Origin: CBDAQV01 sp965199335
Lineage (GTDB): Bacteria; Pseudomonadota; Alphaproteobacteria; CALMVH01
Assembly: GCA_965199335.1 (NCBI GenBank)
Contig: CBDAQZ010000002.1
Span: 186,001-250,000, forward strand
DNA: 64,000 nt
Direction: 5' to 3'
Shown here: one piece after another, positions 33,295 through 42,678 of the stretch
Numbering within the stretch: the stretch's first letter is position 1
How the letters are laid out: each line of letters opens with the position of its first letter
Notes under the pieces: generated by a model
Told to the model about the DNA's origin: nothing
What the model saw: only the letters and a program-made list of their open reading frames with translations
Database searches by the model: none
Program-made: the position numbers and the translations under genes

Positions 33295-34260
33295 ATGCGT
33301 CTCCTCCGCCCCTTCGCTATTGTCTGCCTCGTGCTTGCTGGCCGCCCCGTGGCCGCGCAGGACCTGGCCGATTTCAAGGATGAAGTCCGTTCGGCCGCAG
33401 AAAATGCCGGAGTGTCGCGACATACGATCGACCTGAGCCTGAACAATTTCCATCCGATCGAGCACGTGATCGAGCTGGACCATCACCAGCCCGAGAAAAC
33501 CCAGACTTTCGACCAGTATTACAGCCATACCGGCACCGATGCGCGTATCCAGAAGGGACAATCCCTGCTGGACGCCAACCGCGACCTGCTGAACCGAATC
33601 GAGTCGGATTACGGCGTGCCGCCATCCATCTTGGTGTCGTTGTGGGGCATGGAGTCGAGCTATGGGGGAATCATGGGCGATTACGCCACCATCCCCTCGC
33701 TGGCGACTTTGGCCTATGAAGGGCGGCGCCACGACTTCTTCGAGGGCGAGCTGATCAAGGCAATGCAGATCGTAGATGCCGGGGATACGACCGTTACCGG
33801 CATGACGGGGTCCTGGGCCGGTGCGATGGGACAGGTTCAGTTCATGCCCAGCACCTTCCTGGCCTATGCAGTCGATTACAGCGGCACAGGCAAACGCGAT
33901 ATCTGGCACGATAACGCCGACGCGCTGGCCTCTGCCGCGAATTATCTGTCGCAGATCGGCTGGAAGCGCGGCGAGCTGTGGGGCAGGGAGGTCAGCCTGC
34001 CGGCGCAGATCAGCCCGCAGCTGGTGGGATTGGACAAGTCGCGCCCGCTCGATGACTGGCGGCGGCTGGGTGTGTTGCGCATCACCGGCGACCCGTTGCC
34101 CGATGCCGATATAGAGGCGGCGCTGGTCATGCCGGACGGTCCCGATGGCCGTGCCTTCCTGGCCTATAACAACTACAAGGTCATCATGCGCTGGAACCGC
34201 TCGACCTATTTCGCCACGGCGGTGGGCCTCATCAGCGATGGCATCGATGGCCGTGAATAA
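33295..34260 (+). CDS. mltB: MltB-type lytic murein transglycosylase
   Basis: 321 residues from ATG 33295 (GTG 33283 also possible and nearer to an AGGG). A Sec signal peptide (LRPFAIVCLVLAGRPVAAQ) exports it to the periplasm. The SLT-2 domain has the catalytic Glu in LWGMESSYGGIMGDY, then GSWAGAMGQVQFMPSTF and NYLSQIGWKRGE. It cleaves peptidoglycan to anhydromuropeptides. There is no lipobox and no PG_binding domain. It is followed in overlap by rlpA and dacA, a cell-wall group. Confidence 0.93.
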   Translation: MRLLRPFAIVCLVLAGRPVAAQDLADFKDEVRSAAENAGVSRHTIDLSLNNFHPIEHVIELDHHQPEKTQTFDQYYSHTGTDARIQKGQSLLDANRDLLNRIESDYGVPPSILVSLWGMESSYGGIMGDYATIPSLATLAYEGRRHDFFEGELIKAMQIVDAGDTTVTGMTGSWAGAMGQVQFMPSTFLAYAVDYSGTGKRDIWHDNADALASAANYLSQIGWKRGELWGREVSLPAQISPQLVGLDKSRPLDDWRRLGVLRITGDPLPDADIEAALVMPDGPDGRAFLAYNNYKVIMRWNRSTYFATAVGLISDGIDGRE

Positions 34261-35365
34261 CCTAGCGAGAGCGGTTACGGTGTGCGCGCTGTTCGTGCTG
34301 GCGGCATGCTCGTCCACACCGGGACCGCGCACGGCGAGCGCTGGCGGTTCGGCAAATGCATCGCAGGGTTATTACAAGGTCGGCAGGCCTTACGAGATCA
34401 ACGGCGTCACCTACACACCCGCCTGGGATCCCAATTACGATGAAACCGGCATCGCCTCGTGGTATGCGGGCGAGTTCACCGGCGAGCCGACGGCAAACGG
34501 TGAATTGTACGATCCCAACCAGTTGACCGCAGCCCATCGCACCCTGCCGCTGCCAAGCCTGGTGCGAGTGACGAACCTGGATAATGGTCGCGCCCTGATC
34601 GTACGCATCAACGATCGCGGCCCCTACGCGCAGAACCGCATCATCGACATGTCCCGCCGCAGTGCCCAGTTGCTTGGCTTCGAGCAGAAAGGTACCGCCA
34701 AGGTACGCGTCGAGGTTCTGGCCAAGGAAAGCCTGGCGCTGGCCGACGCCGCGCGTCATGGCCAGCTTGCCACCAGCGTGGCGGACGCTATCGAGACCAA
34801 TCCGGTCCAGGCCGCGCCGCCGGTTCAGGTGGCCAGCAACGAGCCTGTGACGACCATGCCTGAAATCGCCTCCCAGCCTGAACCGGTTCAGCAAGCCCCG
34901 GTTCAGACGGCATCGATCCAGGCCGAGCCGCTGCCGGCGCCTACAACTTTGACACCTGCGCCGCCTACACTTGCACAGCGTCAGCAAAGCCAGACGCCGC
35001 TGGCCAATAGCGCCGGTGGGATACAGGTGCTGAACGAAAAAGCGGTTATCAAACAGGAAACCGGGGAGACGCTGAAGGGCAAGACCGAAGGCGGGCGATT
35101 CCTGCCGGCGCCGATCGTGAAGCAGGAGAAAGTCGGCCATAGCCGCATCTATGTCCAGGCCGGTGCGTTCGCCCAGGTGGAGAACGCCAATCGCATGCGC
35201 GACAAGTTGCATACGCTGGGTACGCAGATCATCCCTGTGATGGTCAATGGAAAGCAGCTATACCGCGTTCGCGTGGGTCCGCTTGCCGATGTGCCAAGCG
35301 CGGATGCGGAACTGCAGCGCGTATTGAATGCCGGGGCCACCGAGGCCAAGATCGTTGTCGAGTAG
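34247..35365 (+). CDS. rlpA: RlpA-like septal lipoprotein with SPOR domain
   Basis: 372 residues from ATG 34247, overlapping the mltB end by 14 bases. The lipobox LAAC gives a lipidated Cys19. The double-psi beta-barrel domain (about 60-160) has GIASWYAGEFTG, TAAHRTLPLPSLVRVTNL and NDRGPY. A long Pro/Gln/Ala-rich linker (about 180-260) leads to a C-terminal SPOR domain (about 295-372, RIYVQAGAFAQ) that binds denuded septal glycans. RlpA acts in cell separation, in some species as a lytic transglycosylase. Confidence 0.93.
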   Translation: MAVNNLARAVTVCALFVLAACSSTPGPRTASAGGSANASQGYYKVGRPYEINGVTYTPAWDPNYDETGIASWYAGEFTGEPTANGELYDPNQLTAAHRTLPLPSLVRVTNLDNGRALIVRINDRGPYAQNRIIDMSRRSAQLLGFEQKGTAKVRVEVLAKESLALADAARHGQLATSVADAIETNPVQAAPPVQVASNEPVTTMPEIASQPEPVQQAPVQTASIQAEPLPAPTTLTPAPPTLAQRQQSQTPLANSAGGIQVLNEKAVIKQETGETLKGKTEGGRFLPAPIVKQEKVGHSRIYVQAGAFAQVENANRMRDKLHTLGTQIIPVMVNGKQLYRVRVGPLADVPSADAELQRVLNAGATEAKIVVE

Positions 35366-35375
35366 TGAGGTCAAA

Positions 35376-36578
35376 GTGAAGCGGTTTCTTATTCTTGTTG
35401 TGTGCTGCCTGTCTCTTGTCGTTTCCGCCGATGCGAAGCCGCAGGTGAAGAAGGTGGCTACGGTGGCTGCACAGCCCGCCGCTTCCAGCGCGATCACGCC
35501 GCCCGAGACCGACGCGCATTATGTGTATCTGGTCGATTTCGATACGGGTCGCGTTCTCGATGACAAGAATGGGGAGGAGCACATGCCGACCTCCTCCATG
35601 AGCAAGATGATGACCATGTACCTGGTATTCGAACAGCTCAAGGAAGGCCACCTGCATCTGACCGACAAGCTGCCGGTTAGCGAGCGTGCCTGGAAGACGG
35701 GCGACAGCGGTCGCGACAGCTCGGCGATGTTCGCCAAGCTGGGCGACAACATCGCGGTCGAGGATCTGATCCGCGGCGTCATCATCCAGTCCGGCAACGA
35801 TGCGACCGTGGTGCTGGCGGAAGGCATCGCCGGTTCCGAGGACGCCTTTGCCGAGCGCATGAACCAGAAAGCTCAGGACCTCGGCATGGTCGACAGCCAT
35901 TTCGTCAATGCCAGCGGCTTGCCCGATCCCAACCACTATTCGACCTGCAAGGATCTATCGATCCTGGCGCATCACCTGATTACGGATTTTCCCGAGGACT
36001 ACAAATATTTCAGCGAACCGTCCTTTACCTGGAACGGCATCAAGCAGGAGAACAGGAACCTTCTGCTGACCAAGGGTATCGGCGTCGATGGCCTGAAGAC
36101 AGGCCACGCCGATGCCGCTGGCTATGGCCTGACGGCATCGGGCGTGCAGAACGGGCATCGGCTTATCCTGGTGATCAACGGCCTGCCCTCGAAGAAGGCG
36201 CGTGAGGATGAGCCGGCGACGCTGATGGAATGGGGCTGGCACGAATTCCGCCTGTACGATCTGTTCAAGGCCAATGCCGTCATCGACGATGCGCCGGTCT
36301 GGATGGGCCAGGCCGACACCGTCCCTGTGGCAGTCGACAAGGACGCGAAGACGACCCTGACCACTGCCGAGCGTCACGATCTGAAGGCGACGATGGTGTT
36401 CAACGGCCCTGTGCCTGCCCCGATCGCGGTCGGCCAGAAGGTTGGTGTTCTGCGTATCGATGTCCCCGGACAGCCGGCGCAGGAATTCCCTCTGGTCGCC
36501 ACCGCCGCGGTCGAGAAACTGGGTGCGTTCTCGCGCGTTTTCGCCGGCTTGCATGCACTCATTTCCGGTCACGCTTGA
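35376..36578 (+). CDS. dacA: D-alanyl-D-alanine carboxypeptidase (class C low-molecular-weight PBP, DacA/PBP5-like)
   Basis: 400 residues from GTG 35376, with GAGG 5 bases upstream. Signal peptide (VVCCLSLVVSADA) then the serine-peptidase domain with SMSK (nucleophile Ser), SGN and KTG (GLKTGHADAAGYG). A C-terminal beta-rich PBP5_C domain (about 300-370) and an amphipathic tail follow. It trims the pentapeptide of peptidoglycan. The stop overlaps the tmk TTG start (TTGA). Confidence 0.95.
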   Translation: MKRFLILVVCCLSLVVSADAKPQVKKVATVAAQPAASSAITPPETDAHYVYLVDFDTGRVLDDKNGEEHMPTSSMSKMMTMYLVFEQLKEGHLHLTDKLPVSERAWKTGDSGRDSSAMFAKLGDNIAVEDLIRGVIIQSGNDATVVLAEGIAGSEDAFAERMNQKAQDLGMVDSHFVNASGLPDPNHYSTCKDLSILAHHLITDFPEDYKYFSEPSFTWNGIKQENRNLLLTKGIGVDGLKTGHADAAGYGLTASGVQNGHRLILVINGLPSKKAREDEPATLMEWGWHEFRLYDLFKANAVIDDAPVWMGQADTVPVAVDKDAKTTLTTAERHDLKATMVFNGPVPAPIAVGQKVGVLRIDVPGQPAQEFPLVATAAVEKLGAFSRVFAGLHALISGHA

Positions 36579-37189
36579 CGTCACGTTTCATCACCTTCGA
36601 AGGCGGGGAAGGGGCCGGTAAATCCACGCAGGTCGCGCGACTGGCCGAAACCCTTCGTTCACGGGGGCGACAGGTCGTCACGACGCGCGAACCCGGAGGC
36701 ACGGAGGCGGCAGAGGCGATCCGCGAACTGGTCGTCACCGGCGACAAGGGGCGCTGGCTGCCTCTATCCGAAATCCTGCTCTTCGCAGCGGCGCGCTACG
36801 AACATGTCGAGCGGGTGATCCGCCCAGCCTTATCGGAAGGAAAATGGGTGCTGTGCGACCGCTTCTTCGATTCGACACTGGCCTATCAAGGCTACGGCCT
36901 CGAACACGACAGGCAGGCGATAGGGCAGATACGAAGCCTGACCCTGGGCCGGTTCACGCCCGACGTGACGTTCCTGCTCGATCTCGATCCCGCAGCCGGG
37001 CTGGCCCGTGCCGGAAAGCTGCAGCGTTACGAGGCGATGGGACTGGAATTCCACCGCAAGCTTCGGGCCGGTTTTATCGAGATTGCCGCCTTGGAACCCG
37101 AACGCTGCATCGTGATCGATGCCTCGCAGCCGCTCGAATCGGTACAATCGCAGATCGCTGACGAAATCCGGAAGCGGTTCGATTCATGA
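36575..37189 (+). CDS. tmk: Thymidylate kinase
   Basis: 204 residues from TTG 36575, overlapping the dacA stop by four bases. It phosphorylates dTMP to dTDP. P-loop GGEGAGKST, the EPGGT motif, the DRF motif in LCDRFFDSTLAYQG and the lid segment around LARAGKLQRYE are present. The stop overlaps the holB start by four bases. The tmk-holB-tatD arrangement is conserved in alphaproteobacteria. Confidence 0.97.
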   Translation: MTSRFITFEGGEGAGKSTQVARLAETLRSRGRQVVTTREPGGTEAAEAIRELVVTGDKGRWLPLSEILLFAAARYEHVERVIRPALSEGKWVLCDRFFDSTLAYQGYGLEHDRQAIGQIRSLTLGRFTPDVTFLLDLDPAAGLARAGKLQRYEAMGLEFHRKLRAGFIEIAALEPERCIVIDASQPLESVQSQIADEIRKRFDS

Positions 37190-38235
37190 CCCCGCCACTT
37201 CCACGCGCCAACCCACTATTGTTGGGCCACGATGAAACCGAACGGCTTCTGGTGGAATCATTTGCCACAGGTCGCCTGCCCCATGGGATAATCTTCGGTG
37301 GCGAATGGGGAATCGGCAAGGCGACGCTGGCCTACCGGTTCGCACGCTATTTGCTATCGCCCGATCTTCGCAAGCCGGATGATCTGGCTGTTCCCCTCGA
37401 CTCACCGGCGGCGCGGCGCATCACCGCCGGTTCGCACGGCGATTTGATCGTAGTCGAACGGCAGACCGACGCCACGACCGGCAAGCAGGCGAAGGAGGTG
37501 GCGGTCGAGGATATACGCAAGATTGCACCGTTCTTGCGCATGACCGCTTCCGAGGGCGGCTGGCGCGTGGCGATTGTCGACGATGCTTCAGCGCTGAACC
37601 GGGCAGGGCAGAACGCATTACTGAAGATCCTGGAAGAACCACCGCCGCGTACCGTTCTTATCCTGATCTCCGACCGGCCAGGCATGCTGCTGCCTACGAT
37701 CCATTCGCGTTGCCGCCTGATCCGCATGGGTCCGCTGGCCGACAGTACGCTCGATCGTCTATTGCTGGATTATGTCCCCGAGCTGGGGGAAGGACAGCGC
37801 CAGGCAGTTTCCAGGCTGGCGGGCGGCAGCATCGGCAGGGCATTGCGCTTGGTCGAAAGCGAAGGCGTGCCACTATATCAGGAAATGATCGGCCTGCTGG
37901 GCAGCCTACCCGATCCTGACTGGCAGACGGTGCATAATTTTGCCGATCGCCTGGCTAGCCCGGCATGCGAGCCGAGTTACCGCCTTTTTGCCGAATTCCT
38001 GCCAGGATGGATTACGCAGCTGGTGAAAACGTCCGCAGGCGAACCGGCGAGGGATGAGGCTGAATCAGAGGCGCAAATCCGCTGCAGGCTGGCAGGACTG
38101 ACCACACTTGATCGCTGGATAGACGCATGCGAGAACATCAACCAGCGCTTTGCGGCCACAGATGCCGCCAATCTGGACCGCCGACTGGCGGTATGGAGCG
38201 CTTTTGAAACTCTCGCGAGGTTGAAGACGGCCTGA
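37186..38235 (+). CDS. holB: DNA polymerase III subunit delta'
   Basis: 349 residues. Clamp-loader AAA+ protein with a modified P-loop GEWGIGKATLAYRFAR and the SRC motif in HSRCRLIRM. The segment NALLKILEEPPPRT is a hallmark of delta'. The four-Cys zinc module seen in some homologs is absent. C-terminal helical domain about 230-349. The gene is translationally coupled to tmk, and tatD begins one base after its stop; metG, which I remember between them in some relatives, is not here. Confidence 0.94.
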   Translation: MTPPLPRANPLLLGHDETERLLVESFATGRLPHGIIFGGEWGIGKATLAYRFARYLLSPDLRKPDDLAVPLDSPAARRITAGSHGDLIVVERQTDATTGKQAKEVAVEDIRKIAPFLRMTASEGGWRVAIVDDASALNRAGQNALLKILEEPPPRTVLILISDRPGMLLPTIHSRCRLIRMGPLADSTLDRLLLDYVPELGEGQRQAVSRLAGGSIGRALRLVESEGVPLYQEMIGLLGSLPDPDWQTVHNFADRLASPACEPSYRLFAEFLPGWITQLVKTSAGEPARDEAESEAQIRCRLAGLTTLDRWIDACENINQRFAATDAANLDRRLAVWSAFETLARLKTA

Positions 38236-38236
38236 T

Positions 38237-39010
38237 ATGCTTGTGGATAGTCATTGTCACCTCGATTTCCCGGATTTCGCCGAGGATCGCGATGCTACCG
38301 TGCAGCGCGCGCGGGATAATGGCGTCCAGCATTTCCTGACCATCTGCACACATCTGCGCAAAGCGGACTCGATCATCGCGGTGGCCGAGGCTTATGACGA
38401 TGTCAGCGCCAGTATCGGCACGCATCCACATCATGCCAGCGAGGAACTGGATCTGGGCAAGGCCGAGTTGCTGCGATTGGCGGATAGGCCAAAGGTAGTC
38501 GCAATCGGCGAATGCGGATTGGATTATCATTACAATCACAGCAGCGCCGACGACCAGCACGCAATCTTCGGCCAGCATATCGAGGCGGCGATGGAAACCG
38601 GCCTGCCGCTGATCATCCATACCCGCGAGGCCGAGGAAGACACGATGCGTCTGATACGCGAAGTATCGGCGGGGCAAAGGGTCAAAGGGGTTCTGCACTG
38701 CTTCACATCCAGCGTTAGCCTTGCCGAGCAAGCAATTGATTTTGGCTTTTATATTTCGTTCTCAGGCATCATCACATTCAAGAACGCGGTCGAGATTCGC
38801 GAGGCTGCGAAAATCACGCCGCTCGACAGACTACTGGTGGAAACCGACTCTCCCTATCTCGCGCCGGTTCCCAATCGCGGCAAACGCAACGAGCCGGCTT
38901 TCGTCAGCTATACCGCCGAAACCCTGGCCATGATCAAGGAAGTGCCGACCACCAGGCTGGCGGAGCAGACGACGGCCAATTTCTTCACGCTTTTCGACCG
39001 CGCCGCCTGA
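38237..39010 (+). CDS. tatD: TatD-family metal-dependent deoxyribonuclease
   Basis: 257 residues, family length. TIM-barrel hydrolase with HCHLDF at the N-terminus, GECGLDYHY, IIHTREAEED, LHCFTSS and ETDSPYLAP; these hold the two-metal site. It is linked to DNA repair and turnover through 3'-5' exonuclease activity in characterised members. Its last base is the first base of the MBL-fold gene that follows. Confidence 0.94.
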   Translation: MLVDSHCHLDFPDFAEDRDATVQRARDNGVQHFLTICTHLRKADSIIAVAEAYDDVSASIGTHPHHASEELDLGKAELLRLADRPKVVAIGECGLDYHYNHSSADDQHAIFGQHIEAAMETGLPLIIHTREAEEDTMRLIREVSAGQRVKGVLHCFTSSVSLAEQAIDFGFYISFSGIITFKNAVEIREAAKITPLDRLLVETDSPYLAPVPNRGKRNEPAFVSYTAETLAMIKEVPTTRLAEQTTANFFTLFDRAA

Positions 39011-39774
39011 TGAGAATTACGATGCTGGGATGCGGGCCTTCGGCGGGGGTGCCGATGGTCGGAAATATCTGGGGCGAATGCGACCCTGCAGAGCCTCGCA
39101 ACCAGCGCACGCGTCCTTCGATCCTGATCGAAACCGGCGGCAAGAGCATACTGGTCGATTCCGGGCCGGATATGCGCATGCAGATGCTGGCGGCCAACGT
39201 CAAACATCTCGATGCCGTCATCTTCACCCATGAACACGCCGATCACACCTTGGGTCTGGACGAGTTGCGGCTCTACTCTCTGGCGGCAGGGAAGCCTCTC
39301 GACATCTATGGCGCCTCGGACACGATCGAATCGCTGCGTGTTCGTTTCGAATACATGTTCGGACCGATGCGTACAGGCTATACCCAGACCTTCCTGCTGC
39401 CGCATATCGTCGAACCGGGCGAGGATCTACCGATATTCGGCATGCAAAGCTTTCCACAGGAACACTCGCACTGGACCAGCCTCGGTCTGCGCTGTGGACG
39501 GTTTGCCTATTCGACCGATGTATTCCGCTTTGGCGAAGACGGGTTCGAGAAACTTGCAGGCGTCGATACCTGGATCGTGGCGGCGTTGCGCCGTGAGCCG
39601 CACGCCGCACATGCAACGCTGGGCGTGGTTTTGCAGTGGATCGAACGTGTACAGCCCAAACGCGCGATACTGACCCATATGAACCACACGATGGACTATC
39701 GAACCCTGCTTGCGGAACTGCCCGGGAATGTGGAGCCTGGATATGACGGCCTGGTGATCGACCTTGAAGACTGA
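39010..39774 (+). CDS. MBL-fold metallohydrolase (PhnP/tRNase Z-like)
   Basis: 254 residues. Metallo-beta-lactamase fold with the metal motif THEHADH, GCGPSAGVP at the N-terminus and LTHMNHTMDY at the C-terminus. Overall it is closest to PhnP-type phosphodiesterases. It regularly follows tatD in alphaproteobacteria, but its physiological substrate is not known. It overlaps the TTG of the next gene by 11 bases. Confidence 0.9.
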   Translation: MRITMLGCGPSAGVPMVGNIWGECDPAEPRNQRTRPSILIETGGKSILVDSGPDMRMQMLAANVKHLDAVIFTHEHADHTLGLDELRLYSLAAGKPLDIYGASDTIESLRVRFEYMFGPMRTGYTQTFLLPHIVEPGEDLPIFGMQSFPQEHSHWTSLGLRCGRFAYSTDVFRFGEDGFEKLAGVDTWIVAALRREPHAAHATLGVVLQWIERVQPKRAILTHMNHTMDYRTLLAELPGNVEPGYDGLVIDLED

Positions 39775-41242
39775 ATCGACTAGAAGCGACTTCGCGCAAC
39801 GTGCCTTGTCCACAGGGTTCATGGCCGTACTGGCGCTTACCATCTTTCGCTGGGTGACGCTGGTCGAAAGCCCGATAAGCCTGCAATTCGACGAGGCGCA
39901 GTACTGGGACTGGTCGCGTCATCTGGCATTCGGCTATGTCTCCAAGCCGCCTCTGATCGCCTGGATCATCTGGAGTACGACGCATCTGTTCGGCAATGGC
40001 GAGGCTGCCATACGTGCTGCGGCGCCACTGCTGCATGCTCTGACCGCCGCCGCCATCTACGCTCTGGCGCGAACGCTGTATGGCAGGCTGACGGCCTTCT
40101 GGGCGACCATCGTCTTCATTACCCTGCCGGCGGTCGCTTATTCATCCCTGGTCATATCCACGGATGCGGTATTGCTGCCGTTCTGGGCATTGGCGCTCGG
40201 TTGCTGGTGGCGATTGCTTCACAAACCGGGAACCGGTGTGGCGATCGTGCTGGGTGTCGCTATCGGATGCGGGCTGCTGGCGAAGTATGCGATGATCTAC
40301 TTCGTGATCTGCGCCGTGGTCCATCTGCTGGCATCCAGAAGCGCGCGGCAGGCGGCATCTCCCAGATTTTGCGCGCTGGCGGTTGCGGTTGCCTGCGCAA
40401 TTGTAGCGCCCAATCTATGGTGGAACTTCTCACATGGCTGGGCGACATTTTCCCACACGGCGGACAACGCCGACTGGCAGGGCGCACGCAAGGGCGGAAT
40501 AGTGGCAGCTTTGGAATTCATCGTAGGACAGGCGGGCATGTTCGGGCCGATCATGCCCGGATTGATGATCTGGTTTCTTGTCCACAATGCCAAACGCAAG
40601 GAGCGCGACCCACGATCTGTCTTCCTGTTTTGCTTCAGCATTCCGGTTCTTCTAATTGTTTTCGTTCAAGCATGTATTGCTGGGGCGCATATAAACTGGG
40701 GTGCGCCGGCTTATGTCGCGCTTACCATCCTGATGACCGACTGGTGCCTGATAAAAGCGCCGAAGCTGTTCCTGACATCGATTGCCTTGCACATGGCTCT
40801 ATTGCTGTGGCTGTGTTTCAGTTTTGCCGGCTACATCCCCGCAAACGCCTTGCCGCACAAGCTTGATATCCTGGCCAAGCTGCGGGGATGGGACCGGGTG
40901 GCCGCCATGGTCGACGGACAGATGAAACAGCATCCGGGCTACAATCTGTTGCTGGATGAGCGGAAATACGCCGTTCTGTTCAATTATTATCTTAGAGATG
41001 AGCCCTACAAAATTGTTATCTGGCCATTCATGGGTAAAAACCATAGCCAGTTTTCCATGACGAACTCGATCGATCAGACTACCGGGGAAAAGGATATCCT
41101 GATTACGCGCTGGCCCGAACCGAACATCGAACACAATTTCGCTCGCGGCGATCAGGTCGGTGTCATATCGCTGATCCTGAATCCAGGCGATCAGCGCAAG
41201 TTCTACGTTTTCGATTGCCAGCAATTGCGGGCTGTCCCGTGA
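39764..41242 (+). CDS. ArnT-like membrane glycosyltransferase (GT39/PMT superfamily)
   Basis: 492 residues, TTG start at 39764. Around ten membrane helices through residue 370 are followed by a soluble C-terminal domain. The first periplasmic loop carries LQFDEAQYWDWS, the acidic motif of ArnT/PMT-type transferases that use polyprenyl-phosphate sugars. Probable target: lipid A or other surface glycans. The next gene is a PAP2-type phosphatase that could act on the same envelope lipids; the two overlap by four bases. Confidence 0.87.
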   Translation: MKTESTRSDFAQRALSTGFMAVLALTIFRWVTLVESPISLQFDEAQYWDWSRHLAFGYVSKPPLIAWIIWSTTHLFGNGEAAIRAAAPLLHALTAAAIYALARTLYGRLTAFWATIVFITLPAVAYSSLVISTDAVLLPFWALALGCWWRLLHKPGTGVAIVLGVAIGCGLLAKYAMIYFVICAVVHLLASRSARQAASPRFCALAVAVACAIVAPNLWWNFSHGWATFSHTADNADWQGARKGGIVAALEFIVGQAGMFGPIMPGLMIWFLVHNAKRKERDPRSVFLFCFSIPVLLIVFVQACIAGAHINWGAPAYVALTILMTDWCLIKAPKLFLTSIALHMALLLWLCFSFAGYIPANALPHKLDILAKLRGWDRVAAMVDGQMKQHPGYNLLLDERKYAVLFNYYLRDEPYKIVIWPFMGKNHSQFSMTNSIDQTTGEKDILITRWPEPNIEHNFARGDQVGVISLILNPGDQRKFYVFDCQQLRAVP

Positions 41243-41904
41243 TTTCCCGTTACTGGCTGGCCGGACTGACACTTGCCACCGTCTTCTTCAGTCTGATTTT
41301 CTATCTTTTCCCACAAATCGACCTGGCGGTAAGCGCGCAGTTTCAGAGCAACGGCAATTTCATCCTGGAAAAGGGCAACCGCGCTGCGATCGCGACCGAT
41401 ATCATGCATTACGGCATGAGGATCGTTTTTTTCGCATATGTGGCCTTGGGAGCCATCCTGCTGTCTATTCGCAAAGAGCCCGAATGGCTCAGTTTGAAGA
41501 AGTATCTGTTTGTCATTCTCTCCGTCGCCTTGGCAGCCGGCTTGATGACGAATGTGCTTCTCAAGGACAACTGGGGCAGGGCAAGGCCCAATCAAACAGC
41601 CGAGTTCGGCGGCACGCTGCATTTCACACCTGCCTGGGTGATCAGCGACCAGTGCGGCAAGAACTGTTCGTTCGTTGGCGGCGATGTATCCTTTGCCTTC
41701 TGTGCGCTGGCGCCGGCTATGCTGGCGACCAGACGAAAGCGCCTGTGGATTTCTTTTGCAATCGCTTTCGGCACCGTAATCGCCCTCGGTAGATTGGCGG
41801 CGGGCGGCCATTATTTCAGTGATTGCGTTCTGGCGGCGCTGCTGACCTGTCTGCTTATCACCGCCATGTACACGGTATGGATAAAAAGACCCGGATTCAA
41901 TTAG
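41239..41904 (+). CDS. PAP2-family membrane phosphatase (LpxE-like or undecaprenyl-pyrophosphatase-like)
   Basis: 221 residues from GTG 41239 (GTGA overlap with the glycosyltransferase). About six membrane helices with PAP2 motifs: KDNWGRARP (motif 1), NCSFVGGDVSF (motif 2, Ser-Gly-Asp in place of the PSGH found in many members) and GRLAAGGHYFSD (motif 3, His nucleophile). Members of this branch dephosphorylate lipid A or polyprenyl pyrophosphates. Pairing with an ArnT-like transferase suggests envelope-lipid modification. Confidence 0.85.
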   Translation: MISRYWLAGLTLATVFFSLIFYLFPQIDLAVSAQFQSNGNFILEKGNRAAIATDIMHYGMRIVFFAYVALGAILLSIRKEPEWLSLKKYLFVILSVALAAGLMTNVLLKDNWGRARPNQTAEFGGTLHFTPAWVISDQCGKNCSFVGGDVSFAFCALAPAMLATRRKRLWISFAIAFGTVIALGRLAAGGHYFSDCVLAALLTCLLITAMYTVWIKRPGFN

Positions 41905-42030
41905 TTCTGCATTTGGCTAAAGTTGCGTTGACCTTTTCGGTCAGTTGAATTACTAATAGGTCATTAACACGAGCAGTTTGTGCATCTCAGGGACAATGCG
42001 ATATGAGCGTTATTTTCCATAATATATCTT

Positions 42031-42678
42031 ATGCGACTTGCCATGGGGGCTGATATAACCATTTCGGAAGTGAACGGCCCTTCCAAACAGTCTTTAATCG
42101 AGCCTAATCTTCCAAGTTCTAAAACTGACAGGCCGGAGATGTGGCAGTTGGTCGGTGCTGTTGCCGATGCCGCCCTTCTGATAACAGGACATTCCAAGCA
42201 GGATGGTTTTGAAATTGCCATGGGTGTCAGTGGTCTTCTTGGCCAGGGACTGAATTTCGGTTTTCGAAATTCGCCGCATCTCGAAACGATAAAAAACTAC
42301 ACTAACACGGTAATCACTGCCGGTGCTTTGGGGCTGGTTTACGATGGTTTGAAGTCTGGTGACGGCTACAAGGAGTTGACGGGCGTTCTGATTGCCAGCG
42401 CCTTCACTATGATGATTCCGCCCGTCGCGCGTTTCTTGAAGCGCGTCATGCCGGAAAAGCATCTGTTCATCCCGCAATCATTATTGATTGCATCGACCGG
42501 CGCCATGGGAGCTTTGGCGAATTCCGCCCATAGCAAGGTTCTCGGTGTCGGTGCTCTACTTTATCTAGTCAGCAATTGGTTGATGCCTACGAATGCACCG
42601 TGTTCTGATAGTACGAGAAACGAGATGTCGAACCTGCGGCGACCTAATTCCATAGATAGCGGCCCACCACTGGAATGA
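42031..42678 (+). CDS. Unknown membrane-associated protein
   Basis: 215 residues from ATG 42031 (ATG 42043 is an alternative); no convincing ribosome site. Three or four moderately hydrophobic segments: WQLVGAVADAALLIT, TVITAGALGLVYDGL, ELTGVLIASAFTMMIPPV and SLLIASTGAMGAL. The C-terminal 35 residues are polar. No family recognised. The upstream gap (41905-42030) is AT-rich and holds TTGACC (41928) within a TGACC/GGTCA hairpin. The stop overlaps the mazG start by four bases. Confidence 0.55.
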   Translation: MRLAMGADITISEVNGPSKQSLIEPNLPSSKTDRPEMWQLVGAVADAALLITGHSKQDGFEIAMGVSGLLGQGLNFGFRNSPHLETIKNYTNTVITAGALGLVYDGLKSGDGYKELTGVLIASAFTMMIPPVARFLKRVMPEKHLFIPQSLLIASTGAMGALANSAHSKVLGVGALLYLVSNWLMPTNAPCSDSTRNEMSNLRRPNSIDSGPPLE

